Below are positions 1-8,125 of a DNA stretch of 64,000 bases, one piece after another; position 1 is the stretch's first letter; every line of letters begins with the position of its first letter. A model generated the notes under the pieces. It saw nothing but the letters and a program-made list of their open reading frames with translations, was not told the origin of the DNA and did no database searches. The stretch comes from Longimicrobium sp. (lineage in GTDB: Bacteria; Gemmatimonadota; Gemmatimonadetes; Longimicrobiales; Longimicrobiaceae), in NCBI GenBank assembly GCA_036389795.1, contig DASVWD010000126.1:1-64000 (forward strand), given 5' to 3'. The position numbers were made by a program, and so were the translations under genes.

Positions 1-64
1 CGACCGGCCGCCCACCCCGCGCTCGTTTATGGGAACCCGCGTCCACCGGCGAGGCGCATCATCC

Positions 65-169
65 GTAGGGGCGAGGCCTGCCTCGACCGGCGGATGCCGG
101 GCCCGTGCGCGACAGGCAGCCTTCCGCGCCGATGCTGCCCATGCTCGGACTCGCAGGCTCGCCCCTACG
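65..169. repeat. Intergenic mirror repeat, family D copy 1
   Basis: The element begins GTAGGGGCGAGGC and ends with the inverted arm GCTCGCCCCTAC. The same arms and a similar core recur at 18980-19083, inverted at 51772-51874, and as partial copies near 13495 and 50283. No gene is visible in the first 205 bases. The element lies just beyond the 3' end of the HxlR-type regulator gene. Confidence 0.7.
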
Positions 170-205
170 AAACACATCGCGTCGAGAGGCCAGATCCGCG
201 GAGCA

Positions 206-877
206 TCACCCACCTTTTCCCACGCCCGCGCGCGCCACCAGGGGGTCCCCGCGCTCGAAGGCGTCGACCAGCGCGCGGAAGTCCCGCTCGTCGCCCTCCA
301 CCTCGACGCCGGCGGGGAGGCCGTCCTCCGGCCACCCCTGGAGGAAGAGCGTGACGAACGCCATCGCCGGGGCGCGGACGCGGACGTCCGGGTGCGCGAG
401 GGTGCCGCGCCCGATCTCCACGCCGTCCTCGGCCAGGACGAAGCGGTAGGGGGCGCCGTCCGCCAGCAGCTCGGCCGCGAGGCGCGCGCCCCCGCGGTAG
501 CGCCGCCTGAGCGCCACGAACAGCCACTCCACGTCGCGGTGCTCGCCCGCGGGGCGGCCCATCCGGTTCCACCCCCACCGCCCCAGCGCGTGGATCGCCG
601 GCTCCAGCGCGTGGCCCAGCGGCGTCAGCCGGTACGCGTGCCCGCCCTCGGCGCCGGGGAAGCGGACCCGCTCCAGCAGCCCGCCCTCCTCCATCTCCTT
701 CAGCCGCTTGGCGAGCAGGTTGGTGGTGATCCCCGGCAGCCCGCGCAGCAGCTCGGAGTAGCGCAGCGGCCCCAGCAGCAGGTTGCGCACGACCAGCAGC
801 GTCCACCGCTCGCCGACCACGTCGAGCGCCTTCGCCAGCCCGCAGTACTCGTTGTAGGAGCGCCGGTCCATCATCAC
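206..877 (-). CDS. HxlR-family transcriptional regulator with C-terminal SCP2-like domain
   Basis: This is a 223-residue protein. Residues about 12-100 form an HxlR-type winged helix (VGERWTLLVVRNLLLGPLRY, then a recognition region around TTNLLAKRLKEMEEGGLL). The C-terminal part (about 125-210) resembles a sterol-carrier/SCP2-like fold, a known companion of this HTH in proteins of similar length. A lone cysteine (C12) sits just before the HTH, where HxlR/YodB-type thiol sensors carry their redox cysteine; a redox role here is inference. Several ATGs stand in a row at the start. It diverges from a membrane protein gene, and a perfect dyad lies between them (912-928), suggesting autoregulation and control of that neighbour. 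Confidence 0.85.
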   Translation of the reverse strand: MMMDRRSYNEYCGLAKALDVVGERWTLLVVRNLLLGPLRYSELLRGLPGITTNLLAKRLKEMEEGGLLERVRFPGAEGGHAYRLTPLGHALEPAIHALGRWGWNRMGRPAGEHRDVEWLFVALRRRYRGGARLAAELLADGAPYRFVLAEDGVEIGRGTLAHPDVRVRAPAMAFVTLFLQGWPEDGLPAGVEVEGDERDFRALVDAFERGDPLVARAGVGKGG

Positions 878-911
878 TCTTGCTTTTGGATTGGTCGCTT
901 TACTTTGTGAT

Positions 912-928
912 AGTACGACACTCGTACT
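912..928. promoter_or_regulatory. Candidate HxlR operator (dyad AGTACGA-CAC-TCGTACT)
   Basis: Two perfect 7-bp inverted arms separated by 3 bp lie in the 70-bp spacer between the divergent regulator (start 877) and membrane protein gene (start 948). HxlR-family regulators commonly bind GTAC-containing inverted repeats, and GTAC occurs in both arms. Binding by the adjacent regulator is inferred from position. Confidence 0.55.
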
Positions 929-947
929 CTAGCACGGAGATGCTCCC

Positions 948-1706
948 ATGGTCAAGGGTTCCGCCTTCCTCACCGCCTCCGTCGTGGCGCTGCCGCTCCT
1001 GCTGGCCGCCGCGTTCGTGGCCGCAGTCCACGCATCCGCCGCCCGCCGCGGGCTGGACCGCGGGCACGCCGTCCGCTCGGCCGGCCGGGCGGCCGCGGGC
1101 GTGGCCGCCTGGCTCCTGCTCACGGGCGGGCTGGCCGCCGCGGGCCGGCTCACCTTCGGCATGCCGCCCACGGTGATGGTGATGATCGTGGTGATGCTGG
1201 TCCTCACGGTGCGGCTCGGCTTCTCGCCGCTGGGCGAGCGGCTGGCGCTGGGGGTGCCGCTCGCGGCGCTGGTGGGCGTGCAGGCGTTCCGGCTCCCGCT
1301 GGAGCTGCTGCTGCACCGCGCCTACACCGAGGGGCTGATGCCGGAGCAGATGAGCTACTCGGGGCTGAACTTCGACATCGTGACCGGCGTCCTGGCGCTC
1401 GTCGCGGCGGGGCTGCTGGCGGCGGGACGGCTGCCGCGGCGGGGCGTGGCGGCGTGGAACGCGATCGGGTTCGTGCTGCTGCTGAACATCCTCACCATCG
1501 CCATCCTCTCCACGCCCACCCCGCTGCGCGTGTTCGACAACGAGCCGGCGAACACCTGGATCGCCGCCTTCCCCTGGGTGTGGCTCCCGGCGGTGATGGT
1601 GCCGGCCGCGCTCCTGGGCCACATCCTCGTCTTCCGCCGCCTCCGCGCCGAGCGCGCGGCCGCGGCGGAGCGGGCGCCGGTCGCGCGGACGGCCGTGCTG
1701 GCGTGA
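948..1706 (+). CDS. Polytopic membrane protein, unknown function
   Basis: This 252-residue protein has about seven hydrophobic segments: roughly residues 3-28, 45-64, 68-90, 96-122, 142-165, 172-195 and 208-232. The C-terminal tail is arginine- and alanine-rich and probably cytoplasmic. I see no catalytic motif and do not recognise the family. The ATG at 948 follows a GGAGATGCTCCC stretch. The gene is divergent from an HxlR-type regulator and probably its target, and it ends at a strong hairpin. Expression may respond to whatever redox or electrophile signal the regulator senses, but this is inference. Confidence 0.7.
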   Translation: MVKGSAFLTASVVALPLLLAAAFVAAVHASAARRGLDRGHAVRSAGRAAAGVAAWLLLTGGLAAAGRLTFGMPPTVMVMIVVMLVLTVRLGFSPLGERLALGVPLAALVGVQAFRLPLELLLHRAYTEGLMPEQMSYSGLNFDIVTGVLALVAAGLLAAGRLPRRGVAAWNAIGFVLLLNILTIAILSTPTPLRVFDNEPANTWIAAFPWVWLPAVMVPAALLGHILVFRRLRAERAAAAERAPVARTAVLA

Positions 1707-1740
1707 GGCCGCGCCGGATCGCCTTCGGCTTGCATGCGGC

Positions 1741-1775
1741 GAGCCCCCGCCTCGAACGGATCGAGGCGGGGGCTC
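1741..1775. terminator. Bidirectional terminator between convergent genes
   Basis: A perfect 15-bp stem (GAGCCCCCGCCTCGA and its complement) with a 5-nt loop lies between the membrane protein gene ending at 1706 and the convergent gene ending at 1819. Confidence 0.75.
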
Positions 1776-1818
1776 GAGCTCTCGGGCGGCTCGGACCGGA
1801 CTTCGATGCCGCGCGGCG

Positions 1819-2652
1819 CTACTCCGCCCGGTCCACGGCTTCCCGCCAGCCGCGCTCGAACGCGTCGAGGTCCTGCCCGGTCGCGCCCGGGAGCGCGGCG
1901 ATGCCTCCGGCCCAGACGGCGCGGAGGGCCGCCATGCCGAAGCGCTCGCGCAGGTACTTCGCGACGCTCGCGGCCTGCAGGTACGACACCTCGTCCGGAT
2001 AGCGGGAGAAGTCGCGCGCGAGGTCGCGCAGCCGGAGCACGCGGCCGCCGGCGACCAGCCGCTCGCGCACGAGCCGGTGCACGTTCCTGCCGTAGAAGTG
2101 GTCTCCCACGTAGGTCGCGACGCCTTCGTTCAGCCACTGCTCCGGCTCGCCCGGCCAGCGGCCGCGGAGCACCACGTGCGTCAGCTCGTGCCGTGCCGTC
2201 GCGTTCCAGTCGCCGGCGGCCGCGAAGGCGAAGACGCGCGTGCCGAAGAAAGCGCGTCCGCCCACCTCGCGGCCCAGGAGCGCGCGCACGCGCTGGGGCG
2301 AGGCCACGGCATAGGCGTGGATCGGCTCGGTCTCCTCGCCCAGCTCCAGGCTTTCCAGCACGCGGCGCAGGGCGGCCTCGAGCCCGAGCCCGATGCTGTC
2401 GACCCGTGCGGCCGTGCCGCTTCCCGCCTCGACGCGAACGAGGAAGTGGGGAGTCGTGTCCCTGACCCACTGGAAGTCCCGATTCCGGTCCAGGCTCTCC
2501 GGCGAGGGCTGCACCAGCCCAGACGCGACCAGGGACCCCCGGCAGCCGTTCAGCACCGGGACGAGCAGCAAGGTCGAGAAGAGGCGCACGTACGCGGAAC
2601 AGCCCGGGAGGAAGCGCGTGGGCATCAGCTTCTGAACCGTGAAGGGGGGCAT
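1819..2652 (-). CDS. Peptidase MA-like zinc metalloprotease, probable lipoprotein
   Basis: The protein has 277 residues. It carries HELTH at 155-159 and the downstream glutamate of a gluzincin site in LNEGVATY (E176), the arrangement of the peptidase MA-like family. The N-terminus has a hydrophobic stretch followed by LNGC (C37), a plausible lipobox, so it is probably tethered in the periplasm or outer membrane. The true start may be an internal ATG near residue 10, which would give a more usual signal length. Its substrate is unknown. A second HExxH protein with a similar DEG motif is encoded at 46856-47647. Confidence 0.75.
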   Translation of the reverse strand: MPPFTVQKLMPTRFLPGCSAYVRLFSTLLLVPVLNGCRGSLVASGLVQPSPESLDRNRDFQWVRDTTPHFLVRVEAGSGTAARVDSIGLGLEAALRRVLESLELGEETEPIHAYAVASPQRVRALLGREVGGRAFFGTRVFAFAAAGDWNATARHELTHVVLRGRWPGEPEQWLNEGVATYVGDHFYGRNVHRLVRERLVAGGRVLRLRDLARDFSRYPDEVSYLQAASVAKYLRERFGMAALRAVWAGGIAALPGATGQDLDAFERGWREAVDRAE

Positions 2653-3024
2653 GGCGGGAGGGAGAGCTTCATCCCGGATCGGTGTTTTCGCGGCCCTCGG
2701 GTAGCCCGTTCAGATTGGACCCAGGAGACCGGAGATGTACTGCGAAGAAGAATCGCCTGCGGCGGCCGCGCTCACCCCCGGGGAGCGTCACGGTCCAGAT
2801 CGCGGCGCGCAGGCGCTCGTAGTCGGAGCGGTTGCGGGCCGTGACGCACCTGCCCCACCCGCTGCCACCCGCTGGAGTCCACCTCGGGCGCAGCGAGAAA
2901 GGGTGATGCTGGACCTCACGAAGCCTCCGAAGGCTGGGCGGTAATCCGGATCGGCGAACGGCGAAGACTCGAGAGAACGTCGCTGATCACCCCGCTGCGA
3001 CAGGTCTCGGCGACGCGGAGCCCA
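2653..3024. other. Gene-free spacer
   Basis: About 370 bp between two minus-strand genes. I see no convincing gene. A short minus-strand open stretch at about 2690-2870 has coding-like composition but no start signal or recognisable domain. It could be a gene remnant. Confidence 0.4.
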
Positions 3025-3093
3025 TGCAGTTGAAGCCCCACGCAGTTCGTGAGGCTTCCTGCCGTTGCCGCGGCTTCAGCCGCCTTCGCCCTC
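3025..3093. repeat. Intergenic repeat, family E copy 1
   Basis: This unit has the pattern GTTGAAGCC...GTGAGGCTTCCTG followed by GCCGCGGCTTCAGCCGCC. Related copies occur at 16050-16115, 45439-45512 and 50357-50412. It lies downstream of the hydroxylase gene that ends at 3107. Confidence 0.65.
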
Positions 3094-3106
3094 CACCCTC
3101 GCCGAA

Positions 3107-4417
<1,311 letters not shown>

Positions 4418-4560
4418 GGGCGTCCCCGGAAGCCGTCAGGGGAGTTCGGACGAGGGGAAGTGCTTGGAGGATACGAAGATCGGCGCACGCGGACAAGGCC
4501 CGCCGGCCGTTTCGGACCTCCGCGCGCGCATCACCCTTCTCGCACGGTGTGCAAAGGAAG

Positions 4561-4734
4561 TGTCATCCTGAGGGAGCGCTGCGCCGAACCTGTCGCGGCA
4601 CCGATGTCTGGCGGCGACCGGAGGATCTATGGCCCGTGATGGCAGAGATCTTTGCAATGCGGCCCATAGATCCTTCGGAAGCGTCCATGCGCCGGTGCAG
4701 ATGTGAGGATCGGCGGACGCTTCTCAGGATGACA
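4561..4734. repeat. Intergenic mirror repeat, family A copy 1
   Basis: The outer arms are TGTCATCCTGAGGG and TCTCAGGATGACA. Inner mirrored arms read AGGATCTATGG and CCATAGATCCTTC. It lies in the roughly 450-bp gene-free spacer upstream of the hydroxylase gene. Further copies are listed at 5495, 26342, 27284, 30265, 33848, 35982 and 38265. Confidence 0.8.
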
Positions 4735-4785
4735 TCTCCCTATCTCACGCAAGAATGCACAAACGATTGTGGGAGTTCGATATTC

Positions 4786-4840
4786 TCTCACGCAGAGTCA
4801 GCAGAGGAATTTCGCTGCTGACTCTGCTGCTCTGTGTGAG
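4786..4840. repeat. Family C hairpin repeat, copy 1 (possible terminator)
   Basis: CTCACGCAGAGTCAGCAGAG is mirrored by CTGCTGACTCTGCTG...TGTGTGAG. It sits just beyond the stop of the minus-strand lipoprotein gene (4866), where a terminator would act. The same arms recur next to other gene ends in the window. Confidence 0.65.
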
Positions 4841-4865
4841 ACCCGATGGTTTTTCTGGATCTGGA

Positions 4866-5357
4866 TCAGATGGTGCGCTGCCCGAGCGGCTCCAGCGCGC
4901 GCAGGATGTGCCGCACTCCCGCGTCGTTCGCCATGGTGCCGATGGTGACGTCGGTGGGGTAGCCCAGCTCCGGGTCGTAGCGCGCCTCGACGGGCGTGCC
5001 CTCGCGCCGCGCCTTCTCGATGGCGTCGAACAGCTCGTCGACGGTGGGGAACGCCACCCAGAAGGTCTCGGCCACCCAGTCGCCGTCCTTCGTGCGCCGC
5101 GCCGACGTCATCCGCCCGTTCTCGACCACGATCTCCAGCTCGTCGCGGATGTAGCAGAAGCAGCTGGCCCGGTAGAGGTAGCGGTAGCTCTTCGGCCCTT
5201 TCTCCGCCCACAGCCGGCGCGCCCGCGCCAGCTCGCTGTCGGCCGGCGCCGCGGCGGTCTGCGCGGCCTGGGTGGCCTGCGCCGGCGCGGACCGGTGCGC
5301 GCACGCGGTGCCCGCGAGCGGGAGGACGACGGCGATCAGGAGGAAGCTTCGGCGCAT
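4866..5357 (-). CDS. DUF6174-like lipoprotein, copy 1
   Basis: A 163-residue protein with a signal peptide ending LAGTAC (lipidation at C19). An alanine-rich linker follows, then a compact domain with YRYLYRASCFC, an IVVENGRM strand, a WVAFPTVDELFDAIE segment and a C-terminal ARYDPELGYPTDVTI motif. These are features of the DUF6174 family, whose function is unknown. The protein is probably anchored in the periplasm. A paralogue with the same motif order lies 420 bp upstream at 5782-6246, suggesting tandem duplication. Between them are a mirror repeat and a terminator, so the two are probably transcribed separately. Confidence 0.8.
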   Translation of the reverse strand: MRRSFLLIAVVLPLAGTACAHRSAPAQATQAAQTAAAPADSELARARRLWAEKGPKSYRYLYRASCFCYIRDELEIVVENGRMTSARRTKDGDWVAETFWVAFPTVDELFDAIEKARREGTPVEARYDPELGYPTDVTIGTMANDAGVRHILRALEPLGQRTI

Positions 5358-5494
5358 CGGGAAGGGTTCCTGCGACTCGGTGGCGGCGATGAACGGACTC
5401 CGGCAGACGCCCGTTTACCCTCCAGCCGCCGCCGGGTTCGCGTGAATCGATGCCGAATCCTGAGATCAGCGTCTGACCAAACCTCCTGGAGAGA

Positions 5495-5695
5495 TGTCAT
5501 TCCGAGCGGCGCCGCATCTCCGAAGCCGTTGCCATGCCGAAGCCGGGCGGCGCCCGAGGAATCTTCTCACCCTGCCAGGTGGCTGGTTCCGCGCACGGAT
5601 CCGGCCTCGTGGCAGCCGTGGGTAGATTCCTCGGGAGCCCGGCCGGTGACGGTGCAGACGCAAGTCCGGCGCACCGGGCTCCACTCGGAATGACA
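5495..5695. repeat. Intergenic mirror repeat, family A copy 2 (CATTCCGAG variant)
   Basis: The outer arms are TGTCATTCCGAG and CTCGGAATGACA, and the inner arms GAGGAATCTTC and TAGATTCCTCGGG. The core is 201 bp. The same variant recurs at 38265-38464. Confidence 0.8.
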
Positions 5696-5724
5696 TACCG
5701 TAGGGATGCACACTGTAGCCAGGA

Positions 5725-5760
5725 CGAAGCCCCCGGCCGGTCGCGCGGCCGGGGGCTTCG
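5725..5760 (-). terminator. Intrinsic-type terminator
   Basis: A perfect 15-bp stem (CGAAGCCCCCGGCCG with its complement) and a 6-nt loop lie 22 bp beyond the stop of the second DUF6174 gene on the minus strand. Confidence 0.7.
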
Positions 5761-5781
5761 CAGCCTGTCGGCCGCGGCCGC

Positions 5782-6246
5782 TCAGTCGGCCGGCTCCAGG
5801 TCGCGCAGCTGGTGCCGCACGCCGGCGTCGTTCTCCAGGGTGCCGATGGTGGCCGTCATCGGGTAGCCGAGCCGCGGATGGAAGACCGCGTCGTTGTAGG
5901 TGCCCGACCGCTGCGCCGAGGCCAGCCGGGCGAACAGCTCGTCGACGGTGGGGAACAGCCACCAGTCCTCGCGCGGGACCGCCTCGCCGTTCTTCACCAG
6001 CCGCACCGACGTGATCCGCCGGTCCTCCACGGTGATCATCACCTCTTCGTCGAAGAGGCAGAAGCAGGTGGCGAAGTAGCGGTAGCGGTAGTCGTCGATC
6101 CCCTGCGCCTCCCAGCGCTGCCGCATGGCGATGAGCTCGCCGGACACCGGCTCCGCGCCGTCGAAGCCCGGCAGAACGAAGCTGTCGCAGCCCGCGAAAG
6201 CCGCGAGCGGAAACACGACCGCGCACAGACGAAGGATTCGATGCAT
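5782..6246 (-). CDS. DUF6174-like lipoprotein, copy 2
   Basis: A 154-residue protein starting at the ATG that gives a proper signal peptide (MHRILRLCAVVFPLAAFAGC, lipidation at C20). An upstream in-frame start would add 35 unlikely residues. The domain repeats the motif order of copy 1: YRYRYFATCFC, a MITVEDRRI strand, WWLFPTVDELFARL and PRLGYPMTATIGTLENDAGVRH. Both copies keep the CFC motif, which could form a disulphide or bind metal, but neither is shown here. Function unknown. Confidence 0.8.
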   Translation of the reverse strand: MHRILRLCAVVFPLAAFAGCDSFVLPGFDGAEPVSGELIAMRQRWEAQGIDDYRYRYFATCFCLFDEEVMITVEDRRITSVRLVKNGEAVPREDWWLFPTVDELFARLASAQRSGTYNDAVFHPRLGYPMTATIGTLENDAGVRHQLRDLEPAD

Positions 6247-6454
6247 GCAGGCTCTCCGCGTGGGATGGATGTTTCTCTCGCCGCCGGAGAACGCATCAAT
6301 CCGCCAGCCAGTGACACCAGCGGCGCGGAGCCATCCCCATCCCTTCATCACGGCTTGCAGGGCACCCTCGTGCTGGTCAGATTGGCCCGAGATGGCTCGT
6401 CACGCTGCTGACGCAAGATGGTGCGGGTGTGATCCTCTTCCCCGGCGGCGAGCG

Positions 6455-7027
6455 GTGAACCTCCTCGCGCTTCCCAACTTCCGGCTGTCGCCGAGCAGCC
6501 CCACGGCGCGCGCGTTCCTGCGGCGCGGCCTGGACGACTTCCACCGGGCGGCCCGCCACGTGTGGCTGCTGCCGACGGTGCACTCCGCCGAGCGCCCCGA
6601 CTTCCGCCGGCTGCTGCTGGCAGGCCGCGGCACCCCCGCCGCGAAGCACGCCCTGCTGGCGGCGCTCGCGGCCGAGCACGGCGTGCCCGTGCGGCTCGTG
6701 CTCGCCGTCTACGAGATGGACGAGGAGAACACGCCGGGCGTGGGCGAGGTCCTGCGGCGGCATGGCCTCGACGCGGTTCTCGACGCCGGCTGCCACCTGC
6801 TCTACGAAGGACGGCGGATCTCGCTCACCCGCGACGAGGGGACGCTCGACCGCATCGTCTTCCTCCACGAAGAGCCGATCGCGCCGGAGCACATCGCCGC
6901 ATACAAGCTCGCGGTCTACCAGCGTTTGCTCTGGGACTGGATGCAGCCGCGGGGCCTGACCATCGGACAGGCGTGGGAAGTGCGCGAGGAGTGCCTCGCG
7001 GCGCTCGAGCGCGCCTCCGCGCCCTGA
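6455..7027 (+). CDS. Transglutaminase-like family protein
   Basis: About 190 residues from a GTG start. The frame is open further upstream, but the conserved part begins near NLLALPNFRL. The segment GRGTPAAKHALLAALAAEHG followed by VRLVLAVYEMDEENTPGVG and GCHLLYEGRRISLTRDEG resembles a transglutaminase-like family I recall with GRGTCSxKHALL, so a papain-like fold is likely. Here alanine replaces the expected cysteine of that motif (GRGTPAAKH), so thiol catalysis is doubtful unless another cysteine serves. Family assignment is from memory and moderate. It converges on the glycosyltransferase gene, with a hairpin repeat between. Confidence 0.55.
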   Translation: MNLLALPNFRLSPSSPTARAFLRRGLDDFHRAARHVWLLPTVHSAERPDFRRLLLAGRGTPAAKHALLAALAAEHGVPVRLVLAVYEMDEENTPGVGEVLRRHGLDAVLDAGCHLLYEGRRISLTRDEGTLDRIVFLHEEPIAPEHIAAYKLAVYQRLLWDWMQPRGLTIGQAWEVREECLAALERASAP

Positions 7028-7047
7028 CAGGAACCTCGAAAAAGAAA

Positions 7048-7095
7048 CGTCAGCAGAGTCGCGGAGGGGTTCCTCTGCTGACTCTGCGTGAGACC
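7048..7095. repeat. Family C hairpin repeat, copy 2 (likely bidirectional terminator)
   Basis: GTCAGCAGAGTCGCGGAGG faces CCTCTGCTGACTCTGCGTGAG in the 93-bp gap between two convergent genes. It is the only structure there, which supports a termination role for this repeat family. Confidence 0.65.
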
Positions 7096-7120
7096 TGCTG
7101 TTTTCCGGTTCCGACGGAGC

Positions 7121-8125
7121 TCAGCGCCTGCGTAGCTGGTCCACCTCGGCGCGCAGCGTGGCGATCAGCTCGGCCATGAAGCCGAAGCCGAAGATGATGA
7201 AGCCCACCGTCTCCAGCAGCACCACCAGCGTGAGCAGCGGCCGGTAGCCGAACGGCGGCATCCAGTGCACCACGCGCAGCACCACCGTCGCCAGCCCCAC
7301 CAGCAGCCCCAGCAGGATGAGCACGAGGCCCGTCCCGCCGAAGAACTGCATCGGCTTCTCGCTGAACTTCAGGTAGAACCAGACCACCACCAGGTCGCCC
7401 ACCCCCACCAGCACCCGGCGGCGCCCCGTGAACTTGGGCCTCCCGGCGCGCCGCGGGTGGAGCTCGATGTCGATCTCGCCCACCGACCACCCCTGCGCGT
7501 GGGCCAGCACCACGAAGAAGCGGTGCCAGTCGTGGCGCAGCGGGATCTCGCGCAGGATCTCGGCGCGGAACGCCTTCATCGAGTTGAGGTCCCGCACCGG
7601 CACCTCGAAGAGCGCCTGCGACAGGCGGTTGTACGCCCCGCTCACCGCCGCCTTCTCGTAGCGCCCCACCTTGCGCCCGCAGACTATGTCGTACCCCTCG
7701 GCCAGCTTCGCCAGGAAGCGCGGGATCTCCTCGGTGGAGTGCTGCAGGTCGGCGTCGAAGAGCACCAGGAACTCGGTCTCCGCCGAGCGCGCCCCCGTCA
7801 CCATCGCCTCGGTCTTCCCCAGGTTCCTGCGGTGGCGCAGCACCTTCGTCCGCGGGAAGCGCTCCGCCTCCTGGAGCGCCGCCTCGTAGGTGCCGTCGGC
7901 CGAGCCGTCGTCCACCAGGATCACCTCGCCCGCGAGGCCGTGGCGCTCGAACGTCGCCCGGAGCTCGCGGAAGAGCGCGGGGACGTTCTCCACCTCGTCG
8001 AAGGCGGGGACCAGCACGCCGAAGTTGCGGCGAAGCGCCTCCGGGACCACCGGAAGCGCCTGCGTCGGAGCCGCGTCGGGCGCCGGGGAGTGCGAGGCGG
8101 CCGCCTCGCGGGCCAGGGTGCTCAC
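7121..8125 (-). CDS. GT2 glycosyltransferase, polyprenyl-phosphate type (DPM1/GtrB-like)
   Basis: The GTG start overlaps the rpoN stop codon and gives 334 residues. The first 35 residues are a low-complexity lead, then the GT-A core: FGVLVPAFDEVENVPALFRE, ILVDDGSADGT and the DADLQHSTEE metal-binding motif. Two C-terminal membrane spans follow (about 258-285 and 295-322), as in GtrB/ArnC-like enzymes that load a sugar onto undecaprenyl phosphate at the inner membrane. Its place after the Kdo/Lpt genes suggests a role in LPS or cell-surface glycan synthesis. Donor and acceptor cannot be deduced. Confidence 0.88.
   Translation of the reverse strand: MSTLAREAAASHSPAPDAAPTQALPVVPEALRRNFGVLVPAFDEVENVPALFRELRATFERHGLAGEVILVDDGSADGTYEAALQEAERFPRTKVLRHRRNLGKTEAMVTGARSAETEFLVLFDADLQHSTEEIPRFLAKLAEGYDIVCGRKVGRYEKAAVSGAYNRLSQALFEVPVRDLNSMKAFRAEILREIPLRHDWHRFFVVLAHAQGWSVGEIDIELHPRRAGRPKFTGRRRVLVGVGDLVVVWFYLKFSEKPMQFFGGTGLVLILLGLLVGLATVVLRVVHWMPPFGYRPLLTLVVLLETVGFIIFGFGFMAELIATLRAEVDQLRRR

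Noticed and set aside
2690-2870. Possible small minus-strand gene (TARNRSDYERLRAAIW...)
   Set aside because: It has no start codon with a ribosome-binding site and no recognisable domain; at most a remnant.
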